A DNA stretch of 11,762 nt from positions 1 through 11,762 of the forward strand of contig DASSKA010000216.1 of NCBI GenBank assembly GCA_035690905.1, written 5' to 3'. The notes below the pieces were generated by a model. It saw nothing but the letters and a program-made list of their open reading frames with translations, did no database searches and was not told the origin of the DNA. Source of the DNA: DASSKA01 sp035690905 (GTDB lineage: Bacteria; Actinomycetota; Actinomycetes; Propionibacteriales; Nocardioidaceae). A program made the translations under genes and the position numbers. The number at the start of each line of letters is the position of its first letter. The stretch's first letter is position 1. Shown here piece by piece: positions 1 through 9,275 of this stretch.

Positions 1-1018
1 CTTCACCCGCAACCCGGCCTGGACCGCCTCGAGCGACCCGGTCCGCAAGGCGTACGTCGACAAGATCGTCGTCGACGAGACGGTCAGCCAGGAGTCCACG
101 CAGCAGCAGCTGCAGACGGGCACCGACACCGCGGACATGGAATGGGACAACTTCCCGCCGCCGTCGCAGATCCCGCAGCTCGAGGCCAGCAAGGACCCGA
201 ACCTGAACGTGGGCCAGACCTCCTCGTCGAACCCGTACATCGTGTTCAACATGGTCTCCCCGAACAACAACAGCGCGCTGCAGAAGCTGCAGGTGCGCCA
301 GGCGCTCGAGTACGGCATCAACCGCAAGGACCTGATCCAGGTGCTCGGTGGTCCCGCGCTGAACACGCCGCTGACCCACGTGCTGCCGTCCAACGTGGAG
401 GGCTCGCAGAACGTCGACCTCTACCCCTACGACCCGCAGAAGGCCAAGCAGCTGCTGGCGCAGGCCGGGTACCCGAACGGGCTGACGCTGAAGTTCCTGT
501 ACCGCAACTCCTCCGAGGGCAGCACGAAGTCCTTCCAGGTCGTGCAGCAGGACCTGTCCAAGATCGGCGTGAAGGTCCAGGGTGTGACCTCGCCTGACGC
601 CGACTTCTACGTGAAGTACCTCGAGGTGCCCGACGTGGCCAAGCGGGGTGTCTGGGACCTGTCCCTGGCCGGCTGGGGCTCCGACTGGTACGGCAACGCC
701 GCTCTGTCGTTCTTCGCCCCGCTGTTCTCCGGCAAGGCCTCGTTCCCGCCGGTCGGCAGCAACTTCGGCTTCTACGACAGCGCGAAGGCCAACAAGCTGA
801 TCCAGCAGGCGTCCACCGCGACGTCGGAGGACCAGGCCAAGGCGCTGTGGGCGAAGGCTGACAAGCAGGTGATGGAGGACGCTGCGTTCTTCCCGATCAC
901 CCAGCCCAAGCAGGTCAACTACCACGCGTCCCAGGTGCACAACGCCGTCTACATCCCGGCGATCCAGAACTTCGACCCCACCAACGTGTGGTTGGAGTCC
1001 GGTCACCAGGGCGGCTGA
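1..1018 (+). CDS. ABC transporter substrate-binding protein, family 5 (peptide type), C-terminal part
   Basis: Partial gene: the reading frame is open from base 2 and gives 338 residues to the TGA stop; the start, signal peptide and N-terminal lobe lie off the window. The visible part matches the C-terminal two-thirds of SBP_bac_5 (DppA/OppA-like) proteins. It opens with the family's TRNPAW...VRKAYVDKIVV strand. Around residues 96-160 are VRQALEYGINRKDLI and YPYDPQKAKQLLAQAGYPNG, and later GWGSDWYGNAALSFFAPLF. In this family the extracytoplasmic lipoprotein binds a peptide, or sometimes nickel, a sugar or an opine, and delivers it to the permease. The four downstream genes supply the rest of the importer. 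The substrate cannot be deduced from what is seen; 'dipeptide' is only the family default. Family assignment is firm, substrate is not. Confidence 0.93.
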   Translation, partial: FTRNPAWTASSDPVRKAYVDKIVVDETVSQESTQQQLQTGTDTADMEWDNFPPPSQIPQLEASKDPNLNVGQTSSSNPYIVFNMVSPNNNSALQKLQVRQALEYGINRKDLIQVLGGPALNTPLTHVLPSNVEGSQNVDLYPYDPQKAKQLLAQAGYPNGLTLKFLYRNSSEGSTKSFQVVQQDLSKIGVKVQGVTSPDADFYVKYLEVPDVAKRGVWDLSLAGWGSDWYGNAALSFFAPLFSGKASFPPVGSNFGFYDSAKANKLIQQASTATSEDQAKALWAKADKQVMEDAAFFPITQPKQVNYHASQVHNAVYIPAIQNFDPTNVWLESGHQGG

Positions 1019-1033
1019 CCCTACAACGCACTG

Positions 1034-1073
1034 CATGGCGTGTCACGCCCGACCCCGGGCGTGACACGCCATG
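1034..1073 (+). terminator. 17-bp perfect stem-loop between binding-protein and ATPase genes
   Basis: The left arm (1034-1050, CATGGCGTGTCACGCCC) and right arm (1057-1073) are perfectly complementary around a 6-nt loop (GACCCC), starting 15 nt after the stop of the binding-protein gene. There is no U-tract after it, as is common in actinobacterial terminators. It may be a partial terminator or an mRNA 3'-end stabiliser that keeps binding-protein transcript above transporter transcript; that role is inferred. Because it is symmetric it could also be a protein-binding palindrome, though 17 bp with so short a loop favours an RNA structure. Confidence 0.72.
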
Positions 1074-1125
1074 TCACGGGGGCGACAATGACTGAGGCCA
1101 AAAGCCGAACCAGGACAGCCGAGTC

Positions 1126-1133
1126 GGAGGGAG
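1126..1133 (+). promoter_or_regulatory. Ribosome binding site fixing the GTG start of dppD
   Basis: GGAGGGAG lies 4 nt (7 nt counting from GGAGG) before the GTG at 1138. It supports this GTG over any downstream start; the ATG at 1088 is out of frame with dppD. Confidence 0.7.
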
Positions 1134-1137
1134 ACCC

Positions 1138-2154
1138 GTGTCACTGCTGGAGGTCAAGAACCTGAGGGTGTCCTTCAACACCCCCGACGGAGTCGTCAAC
1201 GCGGTACGCGGGCTCTCGTTCGATCTGAACAAGGGAAAAACCCTGGCGATCGTGGGTGAGTCGGGCTCCGGCAAGAGCGTCTCGACGCAGACCATCACCG
1301 GGCTGACCCGGGGAGCCAAGGTCACCGGCGAGGCCTACTTCGACGGCGTGGACCTGCTCACCGCGGACGCGTCGTACCTGCGCAAGGTGCGCGGCTCCCA
1401 GATCGGGATGATCTTCCAGGACCCGCTGTCGAGCCTGCACCCCTACTACCGGGTCGGCTGGCAGATCGTGGAGATGATCCGCGCCCACGAATCGGTCTCC
1501 AAGCAGGCCGCGAGAGACCGGGCCATCGAGTTGCTCAACCTCGTCGGCATCCCCCGCGCGGAGACCCGGATCGACGACTTCCCCCACCAGTTCTCCGGCG
1601 GCATGCGCCAGCGGGTGATGATCGCGATGGCGATGTCGCTGAACCCCTCCCTGCTGATCGCCGACGAGCCGACCACCGCGCTGGACGTGACTGTGCAGGC
1701 GCAGGTGCTCGGCGTGATGCGCACCCTGCAGGAGCAGTTCGGCACTGCCATCATCCTGATCACCCACGACCTCGGCGTGGTCGCCCAGATGACCGACGAC
1801 GTGGTGGTGATGTACGCCGGCGCGGCGATGGAGACCGCCTCCCGCCGCGAGATCTTCTACAACCAGCACCACCCGTACACCGAGGGGCTGCTCCAGTCGC
1901 TGCCCACCCTGGGTGAGACGTCGCGGTTGACCCCCATCTCCGGCACCCCGCCGTCCCTGATCAGCCTGCCTCCCGGCTGCCCCTTCGAGCCGCGGTGCCG
2001 CTACGCGTTCGACAAGTGCCGCACCGAGACGCCTCCCCTGCGCGAGGTGTACGCCGATCCCGACCACCACTCCGCCTGCTGGCTGTCGACCGACCACGCC
2101 GAGCGGGTCCGAGTCCGAGAGGAGTCCTACGCACGCGACGAGGCCAGTGCATGA
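1138..2154 (+). CDS. dppD: Peptide ABC transporter ATP-binding protein (DppD/OppD-like)
   Basis: Cytoplasmic ATPase subunit, 338 residues, the usual length for DppD/OppD. In order: Walker A GESGSGKS (40-47), Q-loop FQDP (Q94), signature FSGGMRQR (152-159), Walker B LLIADEP (172-178, catalytic E177), D-loop ALD and H-loop histidine H210 (ITHD). The oligopeptide/dipeptide C-terminal region follows, with four cysteines C281, C287, C294 and C314 (CX5CX6CX19C). That cysteine motif holds a [4Fe-4S] cluster in at least one structurally studied DppD homologue; here it is only a sequence match. The GTG start is supported by GGAGGGAG at 1126-1133 and by the normal family N-terminus (MSLLEVKNLRVSF). It pairs with the next gene to form the ATPase heterodimer. 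Peptide specificity is presumed from the family. Confidence 0.95.
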   Translation: MSLLEVKNLRVSFNTPDGVVNAVRGLSFDLNKGKTLAIVGESGSGKSVSTQTITGLTRGAKVTGEAYFDGVDLLTADASYLRKVRGSQIGMIFQDPLSSLHPYYRVGWQIVEMIRAHESVSKQAARDRAIELLNLVGIPRAETRIDDFPHQFSGGMRQRVMIAMAMSLNPSLLIADEPTTALDVTVQAQVLGVMRTLQEQFGTAIILITHDLGVVAQMTDDVVVMYAGAAMETASRREIFYNQHHPYTEGLLQSLPTLGETSRLTPISGTPPSLISLPPGCPFEPRCRYAFDKCRTETPPLREVYADPDHHSACWLSTDHAERVRVREESYARDEASA

Positions 2155-2206
2155 GGTGCGCCGAGCACCGCGCACCCCGTCGACCCCGCCGCCGTAGGGA
2201 CCACCA

Positions 2207-3309
<1,103 letters not shown>

Positions 3310-3313
<4 letters not shown>

Positions 3314-4317
3314 ACGCCGACAATCCGAAAGCGGAGACGCTCCGCGAGGACGTCGAGCAGGCCGAGCGGGTCCCCACCGCCGGGGAGTCGGCGGGCGCAC
3401 GCACCGTCGCCGCGGTTCCCGCCAAGAAGATCGAGGGGCGCAGCCCCTGGGCACTCGCCTGGGACCGGCTGCGGCGCGACAAGGTGGCGATGCTCTCGCT
3501 GCTGGTGATCATCCTCATCGCACTGATGGCGATCTTCGCTCCCGTGTTCACCGTGTGGACCGGGCACCCGCCGAACGAGCAGTACCACTCCATCGGCCTG
3601 ACCCCGAACGGCCTTCCGAAGCCCCCGAGCGGCAACTTCTACCTCGGGTCGGACGACCTGGGCCGGGACGTGCTGGTCCGGATCGCCTACGGCGCCCGGA
3701 TCTCGCTGCTCGTCGGGGTGGTCGCCACGCTGATCACGGTGGCCATCGGCGTGGTGGTCGGTCTGGCCGCCGGGTTCCTCGGCGGCATGGTGGACACCGC
3801 CCTCGCCCGGCTCATCGACGTGGTGCTGTCCGTGCCGTTCCTGCTGGTGGCGATCGCCCTGGTGTCCATCACCGGGCCGAGCCTCACGGTGACCATCCTG
3901 GTCATCGGCTTCTTCAGCTGGGCCTCGGTGGCCAGGATCGTCCGCGGCCAGGTGCTGTCCCTGCGCGAGCGGGAGTTCGTGGAGGCCGCCCGGTCCCTCG
4001 GATCAGGCAACTCCCGGATCATGTTCATCGACATCCTCCCGAACGTGCTGGCCCAGGTCATCGTCTACACCACCCTGCTGATCCCGGTCGTGATCGTGGT
4101 CCAGGCCACACTGTCGTTCCTGGGCCTCGGTCTGCCCGCGCCGACCGCCGACTGGGGCGGCATGATCAGCGAGGGCCAGGCCTACTACCGGGTCGCCTGG
4201 TGGTTCGTCCTGTTCCCCAGCGTCGCCCTGGTCGTGACCACGCTCGCGTTCAACCTGTTCGGCGACGGGGTGCGCGACGCCTTCGACCCGCGCACCGACC
4301 AGCTGCTCAACAAGTGA
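3310..4317 (+). CDS. dppC: Peptide ABC transporter permease (DppC/OppC-like)
   Basis: Integral membrane permease of 335 residues. It has a cytoplasmic N-tail of about 58 residues (longer than in the enterobacterial proteins, charged and low in conservation) and a first membrane helix near 59-81 (OppC N-terminal domain). The hallmark YLGSDDLGRDVL..IAYGARISL follows at about 111-133, then five further hydrophobic helices near 134-158, 167-188, 190-209, 248-272 and 296-318. The EAA loop that docks on the ATPases is at about 223-245 (FVEAARSLG...DILPN). The GTG start overlaps the dppF stop by 4 nt and is preceded by GAGGAGGG. The YLGSDDLGRD motif distinguishes C from B permeases, so the C assignment is secure although C precedes B here. 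Confidence 0.95.
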
Positions 4318-4329
4318 GGAAGTAGACCG

Positions 4330-5289
4330 GTGATCCGATTCCTGATCCGCCGCACCCTCCTCGGGGTCTTCGTGCTCTGGTTGATCACGATGGCAGTCTT
4401 CGGGCTGTTCTACGTGACGCCGAACAATGTGGCCCGCACACTGGCCGGCCGGCAGGCCACCCCGGAGACGATCCACCTGATCCAGGAGCGTCTCGGCCTG
4501 GACCAGCCGCTGTGGAAGCAGTACATCGACTTCGTCTGGAACGCCCTGCACGGCGACCTCGGCTACGACTACTACCACCAGGTGCCGGTGACCACGATCA
4601 TCGCGCAGGCGCTGCCCATCACGGTGTCGCTGGCAGTCGGCGCCGCGATCTTGTGGATGATCATCGGCGTCGGCAACGGCGTGATCTCCGCGGTCCGGCC
4701 GCGCTCGATCGCGGACCGCGGGCTGACGGTGTTCTCGCTGGTGTTCTACTCGATGCCGACGTTCGTGCTCGGCCTGCTGTTCTTGTACTTCCTGTACTTC
4801 AAGCTCACGCTGGCCGGGTACGAGTGGTTCCCGGCAGGGGGATACGTCCCGTTCACGGAGGATCCGGCCCAGTGGGCCCGGGCGCTGATCCTGCCCTGGT
4901 TCACGCTGGCCCTGGTGCTCGCCGCGACGTACACCCGGCTCACCCGCGGCTCGATGCTGGACGTGCTGTCGGAGGACTACATCCGCACCGCTCGGTCCAA
5001 GGGCCTCCGGGAGCGCCGGGTGGTCATGCGGCACGGCCTGCGCAGCGCGCTGACCCCGGTGGTGACCCAGTTCGGCATCGACCTCGGCCAGCTGATCGGC
5101 GGCGTGGTGGTCACCGAGACCGTGTTCAGCCTTCCCGGGCTGGGCAAGACCTCGATCGACGCGATCAACCAGCAGGACCTGCCGGTGATCGTGGGCATCG
5201 TGCTGTTCGCCTCGGCCGCGGTCGTGGTCGCCAACATCCTCGTCGACGTGGTGTACGCGGTCCTCGATCCACGGGTGCGGCTGCACTGA
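4330..5289 (+). CDS. dppB: Peptide ABC transporter permease (DppB/OppB-like)
   Basis: Partner permease, 319 residues, normal length. The N-terminus MIRFLIRRTLLGVFVLWLIT is the typical B-subunit signal-anchor helix (about 9-30). A periplasmic segment follows with QERLGLDQPLWKQYIDFV and the DLGYD motif, then hydrophobic helices near 97-121, 132-158, 185-205, 245-262 and 283-309. The EAA loop is at about 216-244 (DYIRTARSKGL...LRSALTPV), and ETVFSLPGLG, conserved in this subunit, is at about 263-272. The GTG start is 12 nt after the dppC stop behind GAGGAAG. It is the last gene of the importer operon; possible terminator structures follow from 5303. With dppC it forms the transmembrane channel. 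Confidence 0.95.
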   Translation: MIRFLIRRTLLGVFVLWLITMAVFGLFYVTPNNVARTLAGRQATPETIHLIQERLGLDQPLWKQYIDFVWNALHGDLGYDYYHQVPVTTIIAQALPITVSLAVGAAILWMIIGVGNGVISAVRPRSIADRGLTVFSLVFYSMPTFVLGLLFLYFLYFKLTLAGYEWFPAGGYVPFTEDPAQWARALILPWFTLALVLAATYTRLTRGSMLDVLSEDYIRTARSKGLRERRVVMRHGLRSALTPVVTQFGIDLGQLIGGVVVTETVFSLPGLGKTSIDAINQQDLPVIVGIVLFASAAVVVANILVDVVYAVLDPRVRLH

Positions 5290-5302
5290 CGCAGCCCGAG
5301 GT

Positions 5303-5317
5303 CGGCTTCGGCCGTTT
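5303..5317 (+). terminator. Small UUCG-tetraloop hairpin with U3 after dppB
   Basis: CGGC-TTCG-GCCG (5303-5314) folds into a 4-bp stem closed by the very stable cUUCGg tetraloop and is followed by TTT, 13 nt after the dppB stop. A second 6-bp hairpin (TCATCC 5317-5322 / GGATGA 5328-5333) comes directly after. Together they could terminate the importer transcript weakly. The stem is short, so this is tentative. Confidence 0.35.
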
Positions 5318-5341
5318 CATCCTGCCTGGATGATGCGGCAC

Positions 5342-5392
5342 CGGCGGCTCCTCGCGAGGCTGGGCACGTCCCAGCTTCTGGAGGAGCCGCCG
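5342..5392 (+). promoter_or_regulatory. Long two-part hairpin that buries the channel gene's Shine-Dalgarno
   Basis: The outer stem pairs 5342-5353 with 5381-5392 (12 perfect bp). After a 2x2 internal loop, the inner stem pairs 5356-5364 with 5370-5378 (9 bp with one G-U) around the loop CACGT. The right arm holds GGAGGAG (5380-5386), which is the only good Shine-Dalgarno for the ATG at 5397. The hairpin therefore either ends the dpp transcript, represses translation of the channel when read through from upstream, or both. The geometry is seen; the function is inferred. Confidence 0.6.
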
Positions 5393-5396
5393 TCGC

Positions 5397-5945
5397 ATGA
5401 GGGCGCAGACGTCCGTCCCGTACGATGAGCTGCCGCGGCACGTGCAGCGGCACCTCGCCGGCATGTCGTTGCTGCGCTCGAGCCTGCTCTCGCTGGCTGA
5501 GCTGCTCGGCTACTTCACGCTGCCGATGACCGGTCTGCTGGGCTACGCGGGCCTCCTCCTGCTCGGTGGGGTGCTGCTGCTCGGCTGGCTGCTGGCCTGG
5601 CAGCTGCACGCCATCGCCGCCTCGCCGTACCCCCGGGTCCGGATGCTCGGCGCGCTGTCCGTCTCGGTGCCGCTGTTCTTCGTGATCTTCGCGACGACGT
5701 ACTTCGTGATGGAGAGCTCCGCACCGGGGACGTTCAACCACCCCCTGAGCCGGCTCGACGCGCTGTACTTCACGGTCACGGTGTTCGCGACCGTCGGGTT
5801 CGGCGACCTCGTCGCGCTCAGCGAGCCTGCCCGCGCCGTGGTGCTGGTGCAGATGGTCGGCGATCTGGTGATTGTCGGGTTCGTCGCCCGGGCCTTCGTC
5901 CGGGCCATGGAGCTGGGGCTCTCCCGGCGCGGCGCCCGCGACTGA
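5397..5945 (+). CDS. Small potassium channel (Ion_trans_2 family)
   Basis: Product of 182 residues with the pore of a K+ channel. It has an outer helix at about 84-104, a pore helix at about 120-131 (LDALYFTVTVFA), the selectivity filter TVGFGD at 132-137, and an inner helix at about 144-165. Upstream there is a further long hydrophobic stretch (about 32-75) that could form one or two more membrane helices, so the topology may be three or four helices rather than the minimal two. The filter has Phe where TVGYGD is commonest; GFG filters are known in functional K+ channels. No RCK/TrkA-N or cyclic-nucleotide domain follows, and the C-tail is only about 17 residues, so gating is not evident. 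The ATG at 5397 has GGAGGAG 10 nt upstream; ATG 5463 (residue 23) is a possible alternative. It would pass K+ across the cytoplasmic membrane as a tetramer. Confidence 0.85.
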   Translation: MRAQTSVPYDELPRHVQRHLAGMSLLRSSLLSLAELLGYFTLPMTGLLGYAGLLLLGGVLLLGWLLAWQLHAIAASPYPRVRMLGALSVSVPLFFVIFATTYFVMESSAPGTFNHPLSRLDALYFTVTVFATVGFGDLVALSEPARAVVLVQMVGDLVIVGFVARAFVRAMELGLSRRGARD

Positions 5946-6116
5946 CCGGCCCTCATATGGTCCGATCATGGCCCTTGTCTCCCGGCGGGTCAGGCCGTAG
6001 GTCCCTAACGGCCCCCTCGGGCGCGGCACAGGCTGGCAGCGAGAGCTCGGGAATGCCGTCGGGGTACGACGGAGGGGGTTTCACCGGGCAAGCCGAACGA
6101 AGGGCGACGCCTCGCA
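5946..6116 (+). promoter_or_regulatory. Probable leader/promoter region of the LuxR-family gene
   Basis: This stretch can be read as an in-frame N-terminal extension from ATG 5957, but roughly 28% of its codons end in A or T, against very few just downstream, and the peptide is Gly/Ser-rich with no family similarity. I read it as mostly untranslated. It contains an inverted repeat CCGTCG-N5-CGACGG (6056-6072), which could be an operator or small hairpin. A weak promoter-like pair is TTGTCT (5975-5980) and TAGGTC (5998-6003), 17 nt apart. Neither is a strong match. Confidence 0.35.
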
Positions 6117-8749
6117 TGAACCAGCAGCCGGTCCCCCTGCGGACCAGGCAGGTCGAACCGATCCGTCGGATCGCTCCGGAGCCCGTCCGGACCGGCGGAT
6201 CCGGCGTACCGCTGGTGACCCGACCTCGGCTGCTGCAGCAGCTCGCCACCGCGGTCTCCCGGCCACTGACCGTGGTCAGCGCGCCGGCCGGCTGCGGCAA
6301 GACCGTCGCGGTGCAGGACTGGGCCGCCGGCGCGGCCGATCCCGTGGTCTGGGTCACGGTCGGCCGGTCCGACCTGTCCGGGTCCGGGCTGTGGGGGCTG
6401 GTCGTGGAGGAGCTGCACCACCACGGACTCCGTCTCTCCGGGGCCCACCCTGGGCCGGGGTCGTTGGCCTACGACCGGGTGTTCTTGCACTCGCTGGCGG
6501 GTCAGCTCGCCGACCGTGAGCGCTCCCTCGTGCTCGTCGTCGACTGTGAGTGCCCGCTGCCGGCGCCGGTGGGCGCCGGGCTGCACTACCTGGTGCAGCA
6601 TGCCGAGGGCCAGGTGCGGCTGGTCCTGCTGACCCGGGAGGAGCCACCGCTCCCGCTGTGGCGCTACCGGCTGGCCGGGACCCTCAGCGAGCTGCGCGCA
6701 GCCGACCTCGCCTTCACCGCCCCCGAGGCTCGCGAGCTGCTGACCCGCCACCACGTCGAGCTGTCCCCGGACGCGTTCACCGAGCTGATGCGACGTACTC
6801 ACGGCTGGGCGGTCGGGCTGACTCTGGCGACGCGCGCGCTGGTCTCCTCCCCCGACCCGGGCGAGGACCTGGCCAGGATCCGCGGGGACGCCGGCGAGGT
6901 CGCCGACTACCTGCTCGCCGAGGTGCTCGATCCACATCCCGCGTCCGTGCGCCGCGTGCTGTTGCGCACCAGCGTCGTGGACGTGCTGCGGCCAGGGCTG
7001 GTCGAGGCGATCGCCGGCCCACGGGCCCCCCGCATGCTCGCGGCGCTGCTCAGGGGCAACGCGCTGATCGAGCCCGTTCCGGGGGCGGCGGGCTGCAACC
7101 GCTTCCAGCCGATGTTCCGGGACCTGCTGCGCAGCCGGCTGGACGTGGAGTCGCCCGGCCAGGCCGCCGAGCTGGACCGGACCGCCTCGGCGTGGCTGGC
7201 AGACAACGGCGTGCTCGAGGAGGCCGTGTCGCGGGCCACGAGCGCCGGACGCTGGGCGGACGCCGCGCGCTACGTCGTCGACGGCCTGGCGATCGGTGAG
7301 CTGCTCCGGCCGCCGGCGGGCAGCAGCCTGGGCGCCACCCTCGCCGGCCTACCGGGCACCGTCGCCGGCGCCCCGGCCGCCCTGGTCCGGGCCACGCTGG
7401 CGCTGGCCGGCAACGACCTGCCCACCGCCGAGGAGCAGCTGGCGCACGGCGATGCAGCGGGCGGACCGACCCCGGCCCCGCCGGTGCGGCTGGCTCGGGA
7501 GCTGGTGCGCATGCACCTCGCCGCCCGGACCGGCGATCCGGCCGCGATCGTGCGCCGTGCCACGGACGCCGCCCGGGCGCTGTCCCTGCAGGACGAGCAC
7601 CTGCTCGCCGAGCATCCGGAGGTCGCGGCGATGATCGCCACCGTCCACGGCACGGCCCTGGTCGCGCTGGGTGACGTGGACGCCGCCGCCAGGGTGTTTG
7701 CCATCCAGGCCCCGGAGGCCCCCGGTCCGCACCAGCAGGTCGCTGAGTGCCTCGGTCAGGCGGCGCTGGTCGCCGGGTGGCGTGGCGAGCTGAGAAGGGC
7801 CGTGGAGCTGGCGGAGCGGGCGCTCGCGTCGTCGGAGACGTCGGCAGCCGACGTGGCCTTGGCATGGGTCAGTGCCGAGAGGTATGACTTCACCGGGCCG
7901 AGAAGCCGGCTGCTCCGCGCGCCGCACTGCTCCCCGTTGCCCGAGGGGCCCCTGGCGCGGGTGATGCTCGCCCTGGCACGCTCCCGCTGCGCCCGGGCAC
8001 TCGGGCAGCTCGACCAGGCGCTCAGCGAGCTGGTGGACCCGCGTCTGAAGGACCTGCCGGGCTGGCTGACGGACCGGCTGCGTGTCGAGGCTGCCGCCCT
8101 CCACCTCTCGGCGGGCAACCACCGGAAGGCGGTCAGCGTGGTCGCCCGCGCACGGGCGCAGCTTCCGGAGGCACGGCTGGTGCTGGCCCAGGCGACGATG
8201 GCCGCGGGCGGCTCGCCGGCCGGCCTGGAGGAGCTCGCCAGCATGCCGGACACCGTGACCACCCGGGTGACCGGTGGGCTGGTCCTCACCGAGGCGCTCC
8301 TGGAGCGCGGTGACCGGCGGCAGGCCACCGATGCGCTGTCCCGCTCCCTCCGGCTGGCCACCCCGGAGCTGCTGCGCCGGCCGTTCGAGGAGGCGGCTCC
8401 CTCGGTGCGTCGGCTGCTCGTCGCGCAGCAGGAGCTAGGTGGCAGGCACCCGTGGCTCGGCGACCGGCCGGCCGGCCGGCTCCCCGCGCAGCGAGCACCC
8501 GTGCCGCCACCGGTCGTGGAGGAGCTCACCGAGCGGGAGCGCGAGGTGCTCGGGCTGCTCGCGAGCCTGCTGAGCACCGAGGAGATCGCGGGGACCCTGT
8601 TCATCTCGGTGAACACGGTGCGCACCCACGTCCGGAGCATCCTGCGGAAGCTGGGCGCCAGCCGGAGGAACGAGGCGATCCGCCGCGCCCGGGCCCTACG
8701 GATCCTGCCTGCCGAACCCACCCACTCCGGGATCACCCGCTACGGATGA
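6117..8749 (+). CDS. Large LuxR-family regulator with N-terminal STAND-type ATPase (MalT/LAL-like)
   Basis: Cytoplasmic transcription regulator of 877 residues from ATG 6117 (930 from ATG 5957), the usual LAL size. Numbering from 6117: Walker A SAPAGCGKT (about 55-63); Walker B-like LVLVVDCE (about 138-145), where the usual second acidic residue after Asp is Cys; the TREEPPLPLWRYR sensor motif (173-185); LRAADLAF (193-200), typical of MalT-like ATPases. A long Ala/Leu-rich helical region of TPR-like character fills the middle to about residue 790. A LuxR helix-turn-helix follows at about 802-862 (LTEREREVLGLLA...SVNTVRTHVRSILRKLGA). In such proteins an inducer bound by the sensor region switches the ATPase and oligomerisation, exposing the DNA-binding domain. 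The inducer and targets here are unknown. Start 6117 is favoured because third-position GC falls sharply upstream and conservation begins just after it, but no strong ribosome site precedes it. It probably regulates the two membrane-protein genes that follow (inference). Confidence 0.88.
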
Positions 8750-8763
8750 GGACCGATCCCGCC

Positions 8764-8796
8764 ATGCGTAACACCCTGGAAATCTCTCCCCTGTAA
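8764..8796 (+). other. Possible 10-codon leader mini-ORF before the DUF7144-like gene
   Basis: ATG at 8764 reads MRNTLEISPL then TAA. The TAA (8794-8796) overlaps the AAGGAG (8795-8800) that serves the next gene, and a GAGGA (8748-8752) lies 11 nt upstream of its ATG. The arrangement would let a terminating ribosome reach the next start. It may equally be chance in a short gap. Confidence 0.2.
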
Positions 8797-8807
8797 GGAG
8801 TCACACC

Positions 8808-9272
8808 ATGTCAGGCACAACATCAGGACCCGGCACCAAGCAGACCGGCACCGGCGTTCCCCGGCAGTACGCGCCGGCGAGGCCTGAGCCGACCGGCTGG
8901 GTCGGCTGGATCGTGTTCGCGGCCACCCTCGCCCTCATCGTCGGCGTGTTCGACCTCATCGAGGGCATCATCGCGCTGTTCAAGGACTCGTACTACCTCG
9001 TGGCGCCGAGCGGCCTGGTCGTGAACGTCAACTACACCACCTGGGGCTGGGTGCACATCGCCATCGGCGCGGTGCTGGTGGCGACCGCCCTCGGCCTGTT
9101 CGCCGGACAGACCTGGGCCCGGGCCGTCGGCGTCGTCGTCGCTGTGCTCAGCGCGATCGTGAACTTCGCGTTCATCCCGGCCTTCCCGCTGTGGGCCATG
9201 GCCGTGATCGCGATCGACGTGTTCATCATCTACGCGCTCACCGCGCACGGCGCCGAGATGAAGGAGGTCTGA
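8808..9272 (+). CDS. DUF7144-like four-helix membrane protein
   Basis: Predicted inner-membrane protein of 154 residues. A hydrophilic Gly/Thr/Pro-rich N-tail (1-29) is followed by four hydrophobic helices at about 31-57, 80-98, 103-125 and 128-145. Between helices 1 and 2 lies DSYYLVAPSGLVVNVNYTTWGWVHI, and helix 3 begins GQTWARAVGVV. This pattern is what I recognise as the actinobacterial DUF7144 family; no biochemical function is known to me. The ATG has AAGGAG 7 nt upstream. It sits 58 nt after the LuxR-family gene and only 3 nt before the SHOCT gene, whose ribosome site lies in its last codons. That suggests a common transcript and coupled translation. No catalytic residues are apparent. 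Confidence 0.85.
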   Translation: MSGTTSGPGTKQTGTGVPRQYAPARPEPTGWVGWIVFAATLALIVGVFDLIEGIIALFKDSYYLVAPSGLVVNVNYTTWGWVHIAIGAVLVATALGLFAGQTWARAVGVVVAVLSAIVNFAFIPAFPLWAMAVIAIDVFIIYALTAHGAEMKEV

Positions 9273-9275
9273 GCC

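Noticed and set aside
4003..5286. 427-codon open frame on the minus strand
   Set aside because: Exact mirror of the permease genes, rich in His, Asp and Gln as expected for antisense of membrane-helix codons.
6071..6078. GGAGGGGG resembling a strong Shine-Dalgarno
   Set aside because: No ATG, GTG or TTG lies at a workable distance downstream in any frame.
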